DNA from: Streptomyces sp. WZ.A104
GTDB taxonomy: Bacteria; Actinomycetota; Actinomycetes; Streptomycetales; Streptomycetaceae
NCBI RefSeq assembly: GCF_002382885.1
Contig: NZ_NWVL01000027.1
Span: forward strand, 1 to 64,000
Direction of reading: 5' to 3'
DNA length: 64,000 nucleotides
The position numbers and the translations under genes are program-made. Below the pieces are notes generated by a model. The model made no database searches, had not been told where the DNA came from, and worked only from the letters and a program-made list of their open reading frames with translations. This document shows, piece after piece, positions 51,249 to 59,749 of this stretch. How positions within the stretch are numbered: position 1 is the stretch's first letter; the number at the start of each line of letters is the position of its first letter.

Positions 51249-52115
51249 TCAGGCCTTCCTGCGGAACCTGGCCACCGCCAGCGGCGCCATCACCACCGTG
51301 ATCCCGGCGGCCCAGGCGAGCGTCCACCAGACCGAGTTCCCGGTCGGGCCGCCCAGCATGAGCCCGCGCGCCGCGTCCGCGAGGTTGGACAGCGGGTTGT
51401 AGTCGGTGAACGCCTGGAGCCAGCCCGGCATGGTCCGCGTCGGCGCGAAGATCGAGGAACCGAACTGAAGCGGCATCAGCACCAGCATTCCCATCCCCTG
51501 GACGGCCTGGGGCGTCTTCACGCTCAGGCCGAGCAGGATGAAGATCCACATGATGGCGGCGCCGAACGCCCCGGTCAGCGCGACCGCTCCGAGGAGTCCG
51601 TACACCGAGCCCTTCAGCTCCATGCCGAGGGCGAAGCCCATGGCGAGCAGGATGAGGATGGCGACCATCATCCGGCCCAGCTCGACCACGATCTTGGCGA
51701 TGAGTACCGAGGAGCGCGCGATCGGCATCGTCCGGAACCGGTCCATGACGCCCTTGCGGAAGTCGTCGTTGACGCCGGTGCCGACGGCCATGGCGATGTT
51801 CACGCCCATCATCGCCATCAGTCCCGGGACCAGGTAGTTCAGATAGTCCTGCCTGCCCCCGCCGAGGCTGGCGCCGACCGAGCCGCCGAAGACGTACACG
51901 AACAGCAGCGTGAAGACGACCGGCATCAGAAGGACGTCGAACATCGACTCCGGGTCCTTCTTGATCTGGAGGAGATTGCGCCGGACCAGCGCTCCGACGT
52001 GCCGCAGGTTGGCCCGCAGCCCGATCCGGCCCTCCCCGGCCACCGCCGCCTTCGACGGTGCGGGGCCCGTGGGCCCGGCGGGTGCGGGGGGCAGGGTCGT
52101 GGTGGTGCTGCTCAT
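51249..52115 (-). CDS. ABC-2 exporter permease (DrrB-like)
   Basis: 288 residues. An N-terminal cytoplasmic segment (LRANLRHVGALVRRNLLQIK) is followed by six membrane helices typical of ABC-2 permeases (FDVLLMPVVFTLLFVYVFGG, VGTGVNDDFRKGVMDRFRTM, TRTMPGWLQAFTDYNPLSNL). DrrB-type permeases pump antibiotics or lipids outward. ATG 52115 overlaps the ATPase stop (ATGA), so it is translationally coupled. Confidence 0.92.
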   Translation of the reverse strand: MSSTTTTLPPAPAGPTGPAPSKAAVAGEGRIGLRANLRHVGALVRRNLLQIKKDPESMFDVLLMPVVFTLLFVYVFGGSVGASLGGGRQDYLNYLVPGLMAMMGVNIAMAVGTGVNDDFRKGVMDRFRTMPIARSSVLIAKIVVELGRMMVAILILLAMGFALGMELKGSVYGLLGAVALTGAFGAAIMWIFILLGLSVKTPQAVQGMGMLVLMPLQFGSSIFAPTRTMPGWLQAFTDYNPLSNLADAARGLMLGGPTGNSVWWTLAWAAGITVVMAPLAVARFRRKA

Positions 52116-53125
52116 ACGGCGACCTCCTGGGGAGCGGCGTCGGAGAAGGTGGATGCCTTGTCGCCGGTGATCGCGAGGAACACCTCGTCCAGGCTGGGCA
52201 GGGCGGTCGCGACATGGGCGAGGGAGAAGCCCCGGGCGCCCAGCAGCCCGATCACGGCGGTCAGCTGCTCGTCGCTGAGGATGGGCACGTACAGCAGCCC
52301 CTCGTCCGGTACGGCCTGCGCACCGGCGATCCCGTCGAGGCCGGCCTCCCGGATCGCCTGGGCCATCGCGGGCAGCTCCGCCGGCTCCGAGGGCCGGATG
52401 TGCAGCGTGCGGCCGCCGACCCTCGCTTTCAGCTCGTCCACCCCGCCCCGGGCGATGATCCTCCCCTTGTCGATGACCGTCAGCTCCTCGGCGAGCTGCT
52501 CGGCCTCCTCCATGTACTGGGTCGTCAGCAGTACGGTCGCGCCTTCGGCGACCATCCGCCGCACCTCCTCCCAGACCTCGTTGCGGGTCCGGGGGTCGAG
52601 CCCGGTCGTCGGCTCGTCCAGGTAGAGCACTGCGGGGCTGCCGATCATGGAGGCGGCCAGGTCGAGCCGCCGCCGCATGCCACCGCTGTACTCCATGCAG
52701 GCCCGCCTGGCGGCCTCGGTGAGCGAGAACCGCTCAAGGAGCTCGTCGGCCCGGGCCCGCGCCTGCCTGCGGGGCAGATCGAGCAGCCGCCCGATCATGT
52801 AGAGGTTCTCCCAGCCGGACAGCTTCTCGTCGACCGAGGCGTACTGCCCGGTCAGGCCGATGGTGCGGCGCAGCTGGCGGGGCTGCCTGACCACGTCGTA
52901 GCCCGCGACGAGGGCGTGACCGGCGTCGGGGGTGACCAGCGTGGACAGGCAGCGTACGAGGGTGGTCTTGCCCGCGCCGTTGGGGCCGAGCACACCGAGC
53001 ACGGTGCCCGCGCGGACATCGAGGTCCACACCGTCCAGCGCCTTGGTCTCGCCGTAGTGCTTGACCAGCCCCCGTACCTCGACGGCGTTCCGGCCGTGCT
53101 CGGGGTTCTTGTCGATTCGTTCCAT
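52112..53125 (-). CDS. ABC exporter ATP-binding protein (DrrA-like)
   Basis: 337 residues. Walker A GPNGAGKTT, signature YSGGMRRRLDLAASMIG, Walker B LYLDEPTTGLDP, and a C-terminal DrrA-type regulatory domain (LDEVFLAITGDKAS). Start ATG 53125 or 53134; neither has a good ribosome site, consistent with a leaderless or activator-dependent transcript. Three CTGTCGG repeats lie 24-52 bp upstream. With the permease it forms a two-gene exporter next to the SARP regulator. Confidence 0.93.
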   Translation of the reverse strand: MERIDKNPEHGRNAVEVRGLVKHYGETKALDGVDLDVRAGTVLGVLGPNGAGKTTLVRCLSTLVTPDAGHALVAGYDVVRQPRQLRRTIGLTGQYASVDEKLSGWENLYMIGRLLDLPRRQARARADELLERFSLTEAARRACMEYSGGMRRRLDLAASMIGSPAVLYLDEPTTGLDPRTRNEVWEEVRRMVAEGATVLLTTQYMEEAEQLAEELTVIDKGRIIARGGVDELKARVGGRTLHIRPSEPAELPAMAQAIREAGLDGIAGAQAVPDEGLLYVPILSDEQLTAVIGLLGARGFSLAHVATALPSLDEVFLAITGDKASTFSDAAPQEVAV

Positions 53126-53148
53126 GCCCACCATGGGACCAGGGCTCA

Positions 53149-53188
53149 CCGACAGCTCACCGACAGGCCGCCGACAGGGGGCGGACGG
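53149..53188 (-). promoter_or_regulatory. SARP-type operator: heptamer direct repeats at 11-bp spacing
   Basis: On the minus strand CTGTCGG occurs exactly at 53177-53171, 53166-53160 and 53155-53149, each 11 bp from the next; a 5-of-7 match (CCGTCCG, 53188-53182) continues the phase. SARP proteins bind such heptamer direct repeats on one DNA face, just upstream of the -10 of their targets. The array ends 24 bp before the DrrA-like start codon, and an AfsR-type SARP gene is the next transcription unit downstream, convergent with the exporter. Confidence 0.72.
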
Positions 53189-53201
53189 GCCGGAGAACGC
53201 G

Positions 53202-53238
53202 CGACAGCCCGCCGATGGGGGATGTCGGCGGGCTGTCG
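53202..53238. terminator. Strong hairpin downstream of panB
   Basis: CGACAGCCCGCCGA (53202-53215) and TCGGCGGGCTGTCG (53225-53238) form a perfect 14-bp stem with a 9-nt loop, 90 bp after the panB stop. It most likely terminates panB and insulates the exporter promoter; the arms contain CTGTCG and so could also be related to the regulator site next to it. Confidence 0.65.
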
Positions 53239-53327
53239 GTGGTGCGGGAAATGGTTCAGCGCGGGCCGGCGGGCACCTCGGCCCGTCAGCGGGAGGCGTG
53301 CCCGAGCGCCTCGGGCACCTCGGCACC

Positions 53328-54209
53328 TCAGTGGAAGGTGTGCTCCGGCGCCGGGAACGTGCCGCCGACGACCTCGTCGGCGAACTCCTTCGCCGCGTCC
53401 CCGAGGACCTGGCGCAGATTGGCGTACTGCTTGGTGAAGCGCGGTACCTTGCCGCCGGTCAGCCCGACCATGTCGGTGTAGACCAGCACCTGCGCGTCGG
53501 TCCCGGAGCCGGCGCCGATGCCGACGGTCGGGATGTGCAGCGTACGGGTGACCTCGGCGGCCAGCTCGGCGGGTACGAGCTCCAGCACGACGGCGAACGC
53601 GCCCGCGTCCTGGACCGCCTTCGCGTCGCGCAGCAGCTGCTGGGCGGCCTCCTCGCCGCGGCCCTGTACCCGGTAGCCCATCGCGTTGACTGACTGCGGG
53701 GTCAGGCCGATGTGGCCCATGACCGGGATGCCCGCCTCGACCAGCAGGCGGATCTGCTCGTGGGACCGCTCGCCGCCCTCCAGCTTGACCGCGCCGACGC
53801 CCGACTCCTTGATCAGCCGGGTGGCGTTGCGCAGCGCCTGGACGGGGCCCTCCTGATACGAGCCGAAGGGCAGGTCGCCGACGATGAGGGCGCGCTTGGT
53901 GCCCCGTACGACGGCGGCGGACAGCATGGCGATCTCGTCCATCGTGACGGGCACGGTGGTCTCGTAGCCGAGGTGACAGTTGCCCATGGAGTCCCCGACG
54001 AGCATGACCGGGATTCCGGCCTCGTCGAAGACGGACGCGGTCATCGCGTCGTAGGCGGTGAGCATGGGCCACTTCTCGCCGCGCTCGGTGGCGGCGGCGA
54101 TGTCGTGGACGGTGATGCGGCGGGTGGACTTTCCTCCGTACAGCGCCTTGCTGCTGTCGGGTGAGGCACCTGCACGGGAGGGCTGATTCTGCGCAGCCTG
54201 AAGCGACAT
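53328..54209 (-). CDS. panB: 3-methyl-2-oxobutanoate hydroxymethyltransferase
   Basis: 293 residues. KPHMT signatures: MLTAYDAMTASVFDEAGIPV, LVGDSMGNCHLGYETTVPVT (metal-binding Asp), KLEGGERSHEQI, MGHIGLTPQSVNAMG and LELVPAELAAEVT (catalytic Glu). It makes ketopantoate for pantothenate and CoA synthesis. ATG 54209 is chosen because AAGGAG lies 9 nt upstream; an earlier ATG at 54230 is less well placed. The first 25 residues are a variable head. Confidence 0.95.
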   Translation of the reverse strand: MSLQAAQNQPSRAGASPDSSKALYGGKSTRRITVHDIAAATERGEKWPMLTAYDAMTASVFDEAGIPVMLVGDSMGNCHLGYETTVPVTMDEIAMLSAAVVRGTKRALIVGDLPFGSYQEGPVQALRNATRLIKESGVGAVKLEGGERSHEQIRLLVEAGIPVMGHIGLTPQSVNAMGYRVQGRGEEAAQQLLRDAKAVQDAGAFAVVLELVPAELAAEVTRTLHIPTVGIGAGSGTDAQVLVYTDMVGLTGGKVPRFTKQYANLRQVLGDAAKEFADEVVGGTFPAPEHTFH

Positions 54210-54344
54210 GGCCAACGGCTCCTTCGTCATCTCGAGGCACCCTGACGGCGTCCCCGGATCCCTTCCATGGTGGCATCCCGCCCGGGCGAACGGGAAGTGG
54301 GCCCGCACACGTCCGTCCGACGGCCGTTCGGCAAAGTTTTAACA

Positions 54345-54363
54345 ATACGAGACGGTCTCGTAT
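54345..54363. promoter_or_regulatory. TetR-type operator of the DHA2 exporter
   Basis: ATACGAGACGGTCTCGTAT is a perfect inverted repeat of two 9-bp arms around one base. It lies 11 bp before TAGGCT (54375-54380), the probable -10 box, which itself ends 7 nt before ATG 54388, so the mRNA should be leaderless and the operator covers the -35 region. The TetR gene at 56151, downstream in the same direction, is the likely repressor. Confidence 0.82.
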
Positions 54364-54387
54364 CGAAATGAGGTTAGGCTCGTCCGC

Positions 54388-56010
54388 ATGTCCCGACCGT
54401 CTCCCTCCTCCTCGCCGTCTCCTTCCGCGCCCGCCGCGCCCCGCATACCCGAGGCGATCCACCGCCGCCGCTGGTGGATTCTCACCGTCCTCATGTTCAG
54501 CCTGCTCATCGTGGTGCTGGACAACTCGATCCTGAACGTCGCGGTCAAGACGATCGCCAGCCCCGCACCCACCGGCATCGGCGCCACCCAGAGCGAGCTG
54601 GAGTGGGCGATCAACTCCTACACGCTCGTCTTCGCCGGGCTCCTGTTCACCGCGGGTCTGCTCGGCGACCGCATCGGCCGCAAGAAGGTCCTCCTCGCGG
54701 GCATCCTGGTCTTCGGCATCGGCTCCGCGCTGGCCGCGCTCTCCGCCTCGCCCGGCGAACTCATCACCTGGCGCGCCCTGATGGGCTTCGGCGCGGCCTT
54801 CGTGATGCCCGCCACCCTCGCCGTCCTGATGAACGTCTTCGAACGCGACGAACAGCCCAAGGCCATCGGCATCTGGGCGGGCAGCGTGGGCCTCGGCATC
54901 GCCATCGGCCCGATCACCGGGGGGCTGCTCCTGGAGCACTTCTGGTGGGGCTCGATCTTCCTGGTGAACGTCCCCGTGGTGGTGGTCGCCCTCGTCGCGA
55001 TGGCGGTCCTGGTCCCCGACTCCCGCGACCCGGACCCCGGCAAGGTCGACCCGCTGGGCGTCGTGCTCTCCATCGTCGGCCTGGTCCTGCTGGTGTACGG
55101 GATCATCCGGGGCGGCGAGCTGGCCGACTTCACCGACGCCACAGCGCTCCTCGCGATCGTCGGCGGGCTGCTGGTGCTGGCCGGATTCATCTGGCACGAG
55201 AAGCGCAGCAGCCACCCGGCCATCGACATCACGTACTTCCGCGAGCCCGCGTTCTCCGCCGCGGTCGCCGCCATAGCGCTGGTCTTCTTCGCGCTGATGG
55301 GCGTGACCTTCTTCTCGGCGTTCTACCTCCAGAGCGTGCGCGGCTACAGCGCCCTCCAGTCGGGCCTGCTGATCGTTCCGCTCGCGGCCGCACAGATGAT
55401 CTTCGCGCCCCGGGCCCGGCTGGTCGTCGACCGCTTCGGCGCCCGTGCCGTCTGCACGGCGGGCATGCTGCTCGTCGCCGCCGGACTCGCGTCGTTCGCC
55501 CTGTTCGACGCCGGTACGCCGGTGTGGGTGCTGTGCCTCGTCTTCTTCGTCCAGGGCGCCGGGATGGCGCACATCATGCCGCCCGTCACCGTGGCCGTGA
55601 TGCAGGCGCTGCCCCGCGAGAAGGCCGGTTCCGGTTCGGCCGTCAACAACACCTTCCGCCAGGTCGGCGGAGCCCTCGGCATCGCCGTCCTCGGCTCGGT
55701 CCTCTCCACCGTCTACCGGGGCGACATCGAGGGCCACCTCGGCGCGGTCCCGGCCGGGGCCAGGGCGGTGGCCGGTGAGTCCATCGAGGCCACGCTCGGG
55801 GCCGCCGAGAAGCTCGGCCCGGTGGCCGGAAAGCCTCTGGTCGCCGCCGCCCACGACGCGTTCATCAGCGCCATGCATGTGACCGCGCTCGGCTCGGCGG
55901 CCGTCGCCCTGATCGGCGCGGTGGTCGTCGGCCTGTACCTGCCGGGGCGGACCCCCGCGGCCGCGGCGGAGCCGGCGCCCCGCGCCGCGGAGGAACCGGT
56001 GGGCCGCTGA
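54388..56010 (+). CDS. MFS drug exporter, DHA2 (14-helix, EmrB/QacA) family
   Basis: 540 residues with 14 predicted helices. DHA2 markers: VVLDNSILNVAVKTIA (motif D1), GLLGDRIGRKKVLLAG (motif A), GLGIAIGPITGGLLLEHFWW (motif C) and FLVNVPVVV. It exports drugs or metabolites by proton antiport. Controlled by a 19-bp TetR operator and followed by the tetR gene itself (140 bp gap). Confidence 0.93.
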   Translation: MSRPSPSSSPSPSAPAAPRIPEAIHRRRWWILTVLMFSLLIVVLDNSILNVAVKTIASPAPTGIGATQSELEWAINSYTLVFAGLLFTAGLLGDRIGRKKVLLAGILVFGIGSALAALSASPGELITWRALMGFGAAFVMPATLAVLMNVFERDEQPKAIGIWAGSVGLGIAIGPITGGLLLEHFWWGSIFLVNVPVVVVALVAMAVLVPDSRDPDPGKVDPLGVVLSIVGLVLLVYGIIRGGELADFTDATALLAIVGGLLVLAGFIWHEKRSSHPAIDITYFREPAFSAAVAAIALVFFALMGVTFFSAFYLQSVRGYSALQSGLLIVPLAAAQMIFAPRARLVVDRFGARAVCTAGMLLVAAGLASFALFDAGTPVWVLCLVFFVQGAGMAHIMPPVTVAVMQALPREKAGSGSAVNNTFRQVGGALGIAVLGSVLSTVYRGDIEGHLGAVPAGARAVAGESIEATLGAAEKLGPVAGKPLVAAAHDAFISAMHVTALGSAAVALIGAVVVGLYLPGRTPAAAAEPAPRAAEEPVGR

Positions 56011-56078
56011 CCGCCGGGCAGATCCGCCGTGCCGCGCGCGGGTCGTCATCCACCGCCTCCCCGGTCGGCGAGAATCGG

Positions 56079-56130
56079 GCCGAAGGGCGGAGCCGTACGA
56101 CAGCGCCGAAGGGCGCAGGCGTACGACAGC
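56079..56130 (+). repeat. Tandem 26-bp direct repeat
   Basis: Two adjacent 26-bp units (56079-56104 and 56105-56130), each beginning GCCGAAGGGCG and ending CGTACGACAGC, about 23 of 26 identical, in the gap between the exporter and its tetR gene, just before the GTG start at 56151. Confidence 0.85.
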
Positions 56131-56150
56131 ACGGAGAGAGGCGGTTTCAG

Positions 56151-56822
56151 GTGCGGGACCAGGGCGACGGGCAGGACCGGGGCGCGCCGCGGGACGGGGG
56201 CGAGCCACCGGCCGGGGCGGCCGACCCGGAACCCCGCCGCGGCCGCCCGCGTTCCGCCGCGGCGGAACGCGCGATCCTGGACGCCGTCATCGCCCTCCTG
56301 GAGGCGGGCGAACCCCTGGCGGGCCTCTCCATCGAGCGCATCGCCCGTACGGCGGGCGTCGGCAAGGCCACCATCTACCGGCGCTGGTCCGGCAAGGAGG
56401 AGCTCTTCGTCGACGTCGTACGGGACATGGAACCCGACGACCCGCCCGTCTCCGGCACCGCAGGCCTCGCCGACCTGCGCGTCATGCTGGAATCCGTGCG
56501 CACCCGGGGCCTCGCCCAGCGCTCCTCGGTGCTGCTGCACAACATGTTCGCCCAGATGAAGAGCCACCCCAAGCTGTGGGACGAGTACTTCGGCACGGTG
56601 ATCGCCCCCCGGCGCGTCGCGATGCTGGCGGCGGTGCGGCGCGCGGTCGCGGCGGGGGAGCTGCGCGACGACCTCGACGTGGAGCTGATCGACGACCTCT
56701 TCGTCGGCCCCATGCTCGTGCGCACGGTGCACCGCCCCGACGCGCCGCTCCCCGACGACCTCGCTGACCGCATCATCTCCGCCCTGCTCCAGGGCCTGGC
56801 GCCGGCGGGCGCCCGCGGCTGA
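56151..56822 (+). CDS. TetR-family repressor of the adjacent DHA2 exporter
   Basis: 223 residues. A disordered, basic N terminus (RRGRPRSAAAERAILDAVIA) leads to the HTH ERIARTAGVGKATIYRRW and a TetR_C_16-like ligand domain (LLHNMFAQMKSHPKLWDEYF, FVGPMLVRTVHRPDAPLPDD). GTG 56151. The clear 19-bp palindrome upstream of the exporter is the expected binding site; autoregulation through read-through is possible. Confidence 0.92.
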   Translation: MRDQGDGQDRGAPRDGGEPPAGAADPEPRRGRPRSAAAERAILDAVIALLEAGEPLAGLSIERIARTAGVGKATIYRRWSGKEELFVDVVRDMEPDDPPVSGTAGLADLRVMLESVRTRGLAQRSSVLLHNMFAQMKSHPKLWDEYFGTVIAPRRVAMLAAVRRAVAAGELRDDLDVELIDDLFVGPMLVRTVHRPDAPLPDDLADRIISALLQGLAPAGARG

Positions 56823-57062
56823 CAGCCCGGCACCCCGGCACTCCTCCGCCGCCCCCGCCCCGCCCCCGCTCCGGGCGAGTGTGATCGTTCTGTCACAGGC
56901 CCGTCCGCCCGGCCCGGACCGGGAACCCGCGGTCGCCGGTTCGTCGTCCTGCTCTGCGTAGGGTCGCCGGCCGCCCGGGACGTCGGCGGCGGGAAAGACG
57001 CCGCCCATCACCTAGGGTCGGGAGCGCGGCGATGTGTAGGGCAAGGCAGTGAGGACAGCGCG

Positions 57063-58088
57063 ATGGTGCAGGCGTACGGAGCGGACACGGGCAACGGCAG
57101 CGCGGAGCAGCCGCAGGCCGGGGAATCCCGCTTCGGGGGCCTGTGGACCAGACTGAAGCAGGACCGCGGCGTCTGGCGGCGGGGGATCGTCCTGGCCCTC
57201 TGCTCGGTGCTGCTGACCCTGCCGATGGTCGTCCACGCGCGGATCCCGAACCGGTTCGGCAACCTCGGCAGCCTCACCGAGACCTTCCTGCCGTGGATCG
57301 CCCTCTTCATCCCGGTCCTGCTGGTCCTGGCCCTGTTGCGGCGCTCCGCCACCGCGATCGTCGCGCTGCTGCTGCCCGCCGTGGTCTGGCTCAACGTGTT
57401 CGGCGGCCTCCTCACCGACAAGTCCGGCGCGGGCGGCGACCTCACCGTCGCCACCCACAACGTCAACGCCGACAACCCCGACCCCGGCGGCACCGCCGAG
57501 CAGGTCGCCGGTTCCGGGGCGGACGTCGTGGCCCTCCAGGAGCTCCCGGGCGGGCAGGTCTCCACGTACGAGAAGTCACTGGCCGACCGCTACCCGTACC
57601 ACTCGGTCCAGGGCACCGTCGGGCTGTGGAGCAAGTACCCCCTCGCCGACACCAGGCCGGTCGACATCAAGATGGGCTGGACCCGGGCCATGCGCTCCAC
57701 GGTCAAGGCCCCGCGGGGAGAGGTCGCGGTGTACGTGGCCCACCTGCCGTCCGTCCGCGTGAAGCTGCACGCCGGGTTCACCGCCAACCAGCGCGACGAC
57801 AGCGCCGACGCGCTCGGCGAGGCCATCGCCGACGAACCCGTCAGGCGCGTCGTCCTGCTCGGCGACCTGAACGGCACGATGAACGACCGCTCACTGAACG
57901 CGGTCACCTCGCAGATGCGCTCCACCCAGGGCGCGGCGGGCGACGGCTTCGGGTTCAGCTGGCCCGCCTCGTTCCCGATGGCCCGGATCGACCAGATCAT
58001 GGTCAAGGGCGTCGAGCCGCAGGCATCCTGGACCCTGGCGGCGACCGACAGCGACCATCTGCCGATCGCGGCCCGCGTGGAGCTGTGA
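57063..58088 (+). CDS. Endonuclease/exonuclease/phosphatase-family membrane protein
   Basis: 341 residues. Three membrane helices (GIVLALCSVLLTLPMVV, LPWIALFIPVLLVLALL, TAIVALLLPAVVWLNVF) are followed by an extracellular EEP domain: LTVATHNVNADNP, DVVALQELPGG (catalytic Glu), VYVAHLPSV, VVLLGDLNGTMND (Asp/Asn) and the terminal DSDHLPIAARVEL (catalytic Asp-His). Such YafD-like proteins act on nucleic acids, phospholipids or phosphoinositide-like substrates; substrate unknown. GAGGA precedes the ATG. Confidence 0.88.
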   Translation: MVQAYGADTGNGSAEQPQAGESRFGGLWTRLKQDRGVWRRGIVLALCSVLLTLPMVVHARIPNRFGNLGSLTETFLPWIALFIPVLLVLALLRRSATAIVALLLPAVVWLNVFGGLLTDKSGAGGDLTVATHNVNADNPDPGGTAEQVAGSGADVVALQELPGGQVSTYEKSLADRYPYHSVQGTVGLWSKYPLADTRPVDIKMGWTRAMRSTVKAPRGEVAVYVAHLPSVRVKLHAGFTANQRDDSADALGEAIADEPVRRVVLLGDLNGTMNDRSLNAVTSQMRSTQGAAGDGFGFSWPASFPMARIDQIMVKGVEPQASWTLAATDSDHLPIAARVEL

Positions 58089-58284
58089 CGCACCCCCCGC
58101 CGAACGTCTGCGAGAATTTGTTCCAGTAACTTACATATAGCGGTGCCAGCCGTCGCCCGGTGACCCTCACCGAGGCGGCGGCTCGCTGTTGGGCGCGTGG
58201 CGCCTTCCCGTTCCCGCCGCACGGGCTCCGCCGCACCGCTTCCGGCCGGCACCGCTCACCGCTCCACCGTGAAAGGTCCTCCCC

Positions 58285-59529
58285 ATGCCTCTGGCCCTGC
58301 TCGCCCTGGCCGTGAGCGCCTTCGGCATAGGCACGACGGAGTTCGTCATGATGGGGCTGCTGCCCAATGTGGCGGACGACCTCGGCACGTCCGTCCCCAC
58401 CGCCGGACACCTCGTGTCGGCGTACGCGATCGGTGTCGTCCTGGGCGCGCCCCTGCTCACCGGACTCGGCTCCCGGGTCCCGCGCAAGCGGATGCTGCTG
58501 CTCCTGATGGCGCTGTTCACCGTGGGCAACCTGGCCTCGGCGCTCGCCCCCGACTTCGGCTGGTTGGTCGCGGGGCGCTTCCTCGCCGGGCTCCCGCACG
58601 GCGCGTTCTTCGGCGTCGGCGCGGTGGTCGCCGCCCGGCTGGTCTCCGAGGGCCGTCAGGCGCGGGCCGTCGCGACGATGTTCCTCGGCCTGACGGTCGC
58701 CAACATCATCGGCGTCCCCGCGGCCACCCTGCTCGGCCAGCACCTCGGCTGGCGGGCGACCTTCCTCGTCGTCGCCGCGATCGGCCTCGCCGCGATGGCC
58801 GCGCTGGCCCGCCTGGTGCCGCGCATCCCGGTCGAGTCACACCAGGACGTCCGCCGCGAACTGCGCGCCCTCGGTAACCGCCAGGTGCTCCTGGGCCTGC
58901 TCACCGCGGTCTTCGGCTTCGCCGGGGTCTTCGCGGTGTACTCCTACCTCTCGGCGATGACCACGAAGGCGATGGGCTTCGGCGAACCCTCCGTCACCGT
59001 CGTCCTGGCCCTCTTCGGCACCGGCATGACCCTGGGAGCCCTGGCGGCGGGCCCCCTCACGGACCGGGCCCTGCGCCCGACTCTGTACGGCTCGCTCGGC
59101 GCGCTCGCGGTGGTCCTGGCGGTGTTCCCGTTCACGGTGCACGTGCAGTGGGCGGCGCTGGTGATGGTGGTGCTGCTGGGCGGAGTCGGGTTCATGACGA
59201 CGACCCCGCTCCAGATGCTGGTGATGAACAAGGCGAAGGACGCCCCGACCCTGGCCTCCGCCTCCAACCACTCCGCGTTCAACCTGGCCAACGCGGGCGG
59301 CGCCTGGCTCGGCGGCATGGCCATCGCGGCGGGCTGGGGCTGGACGTCCCCGGCACTCGTGGGCGCGGTGCTGGCGCTGGCGGGCCTGGCGATAGCGGCG
59401 ACGGCGGGCCTCCTGGACCGCGGCCCGGGGAAGGCGTCCCGGGTGGTCGCGGGAGCCCGTGAGACCGGTCCGGCACCTCAGGCCCGTCCGGCGCATGGGG
59501 ACAAGGCGGTCACCGAGCGCCCCCGGTGA
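58285..59529 (+). CDS. MFS transporter, DHA1 (AraJ/Cmx-like)
   Basis: 414 residues, 12 helices. It opens with LALAVSAFGIGTTEFVMMGL, typical of AraJ and of chloramphenicol exporters Cmx/CmlR; motif A is LGSRVPRKRMLLLLM and motif C VANIIGVPAATLLGQHLGWR. Exporter of unknown substrate; chloramphenicol-like resistance is only a possibility. GAAAGG lies 8 nt upstream of the ATG. The 196-bp upstream gap has an unusually AT-rich stretch (TAACTTACATATAG near 58126) that probably contains its promoter. Confidence 0.88.
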   Translation: MPLALLALAVSAFGIGTTEFVMMGLLPNVADDLGTSVPTAGHLVSAYAIGVVLGAPLLTGLGSRVPRKRMLLLLMALFTVGNLASALAPDFGWLVAGRFLAGLPHGAFFGVGAVVAARLVSEGRQARAVATMFLGLTVANIIGVPAATLLGQHLGWRATFLVVAAIGLAAMAALARLVPRIPVESHQDVRRELRALGNRQVLLGLLTAVFGFAGVFAVYSYLSAMTTKAMGFGEPSVTVVLALFGTGMTLGALAAGPLTDRALRPTLYGSLGALAVVLAVFPFTVHVQWAALVMVVLLGGVGFMTTTPLQMLVMNKAKDAPTLASASNHSAFNLANAGGAWLGGMAIAAGWGWTSPALVGAVLALAGLAIAATAGLLDRGPGKASRVVAGARETGPAPQARPAHGDKAVTERPR

Positions 59530-59749
59530 CCGCCGACCCGCCGGGGCGACCCGCTGGTGGGTGTCCGGACGACCCCGGCGGGCGGGCACCCCTGAGGGCC
59601 GACCCGCGCTCCCTGGCGGGCGCACGACGACAGCTACGGCACCTCGCCGCGTTGTCGGAACGCCCGCACACAATCCGGACGTCCCTCCGCCTTGCGATGC
59701 ACCGCATCTGACGCCGCGCGCTGATCCACCAGGGATCGCGGGGCAGCCC
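59530..59749. other. Intergenic, nothing recognised
   Basis: 220 bases between the convergent MFS and nadE genes. Repeated CGGGCGGGC-type sequence could form terminator stems, but none is clear enough to place. Confidence 0.4.
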
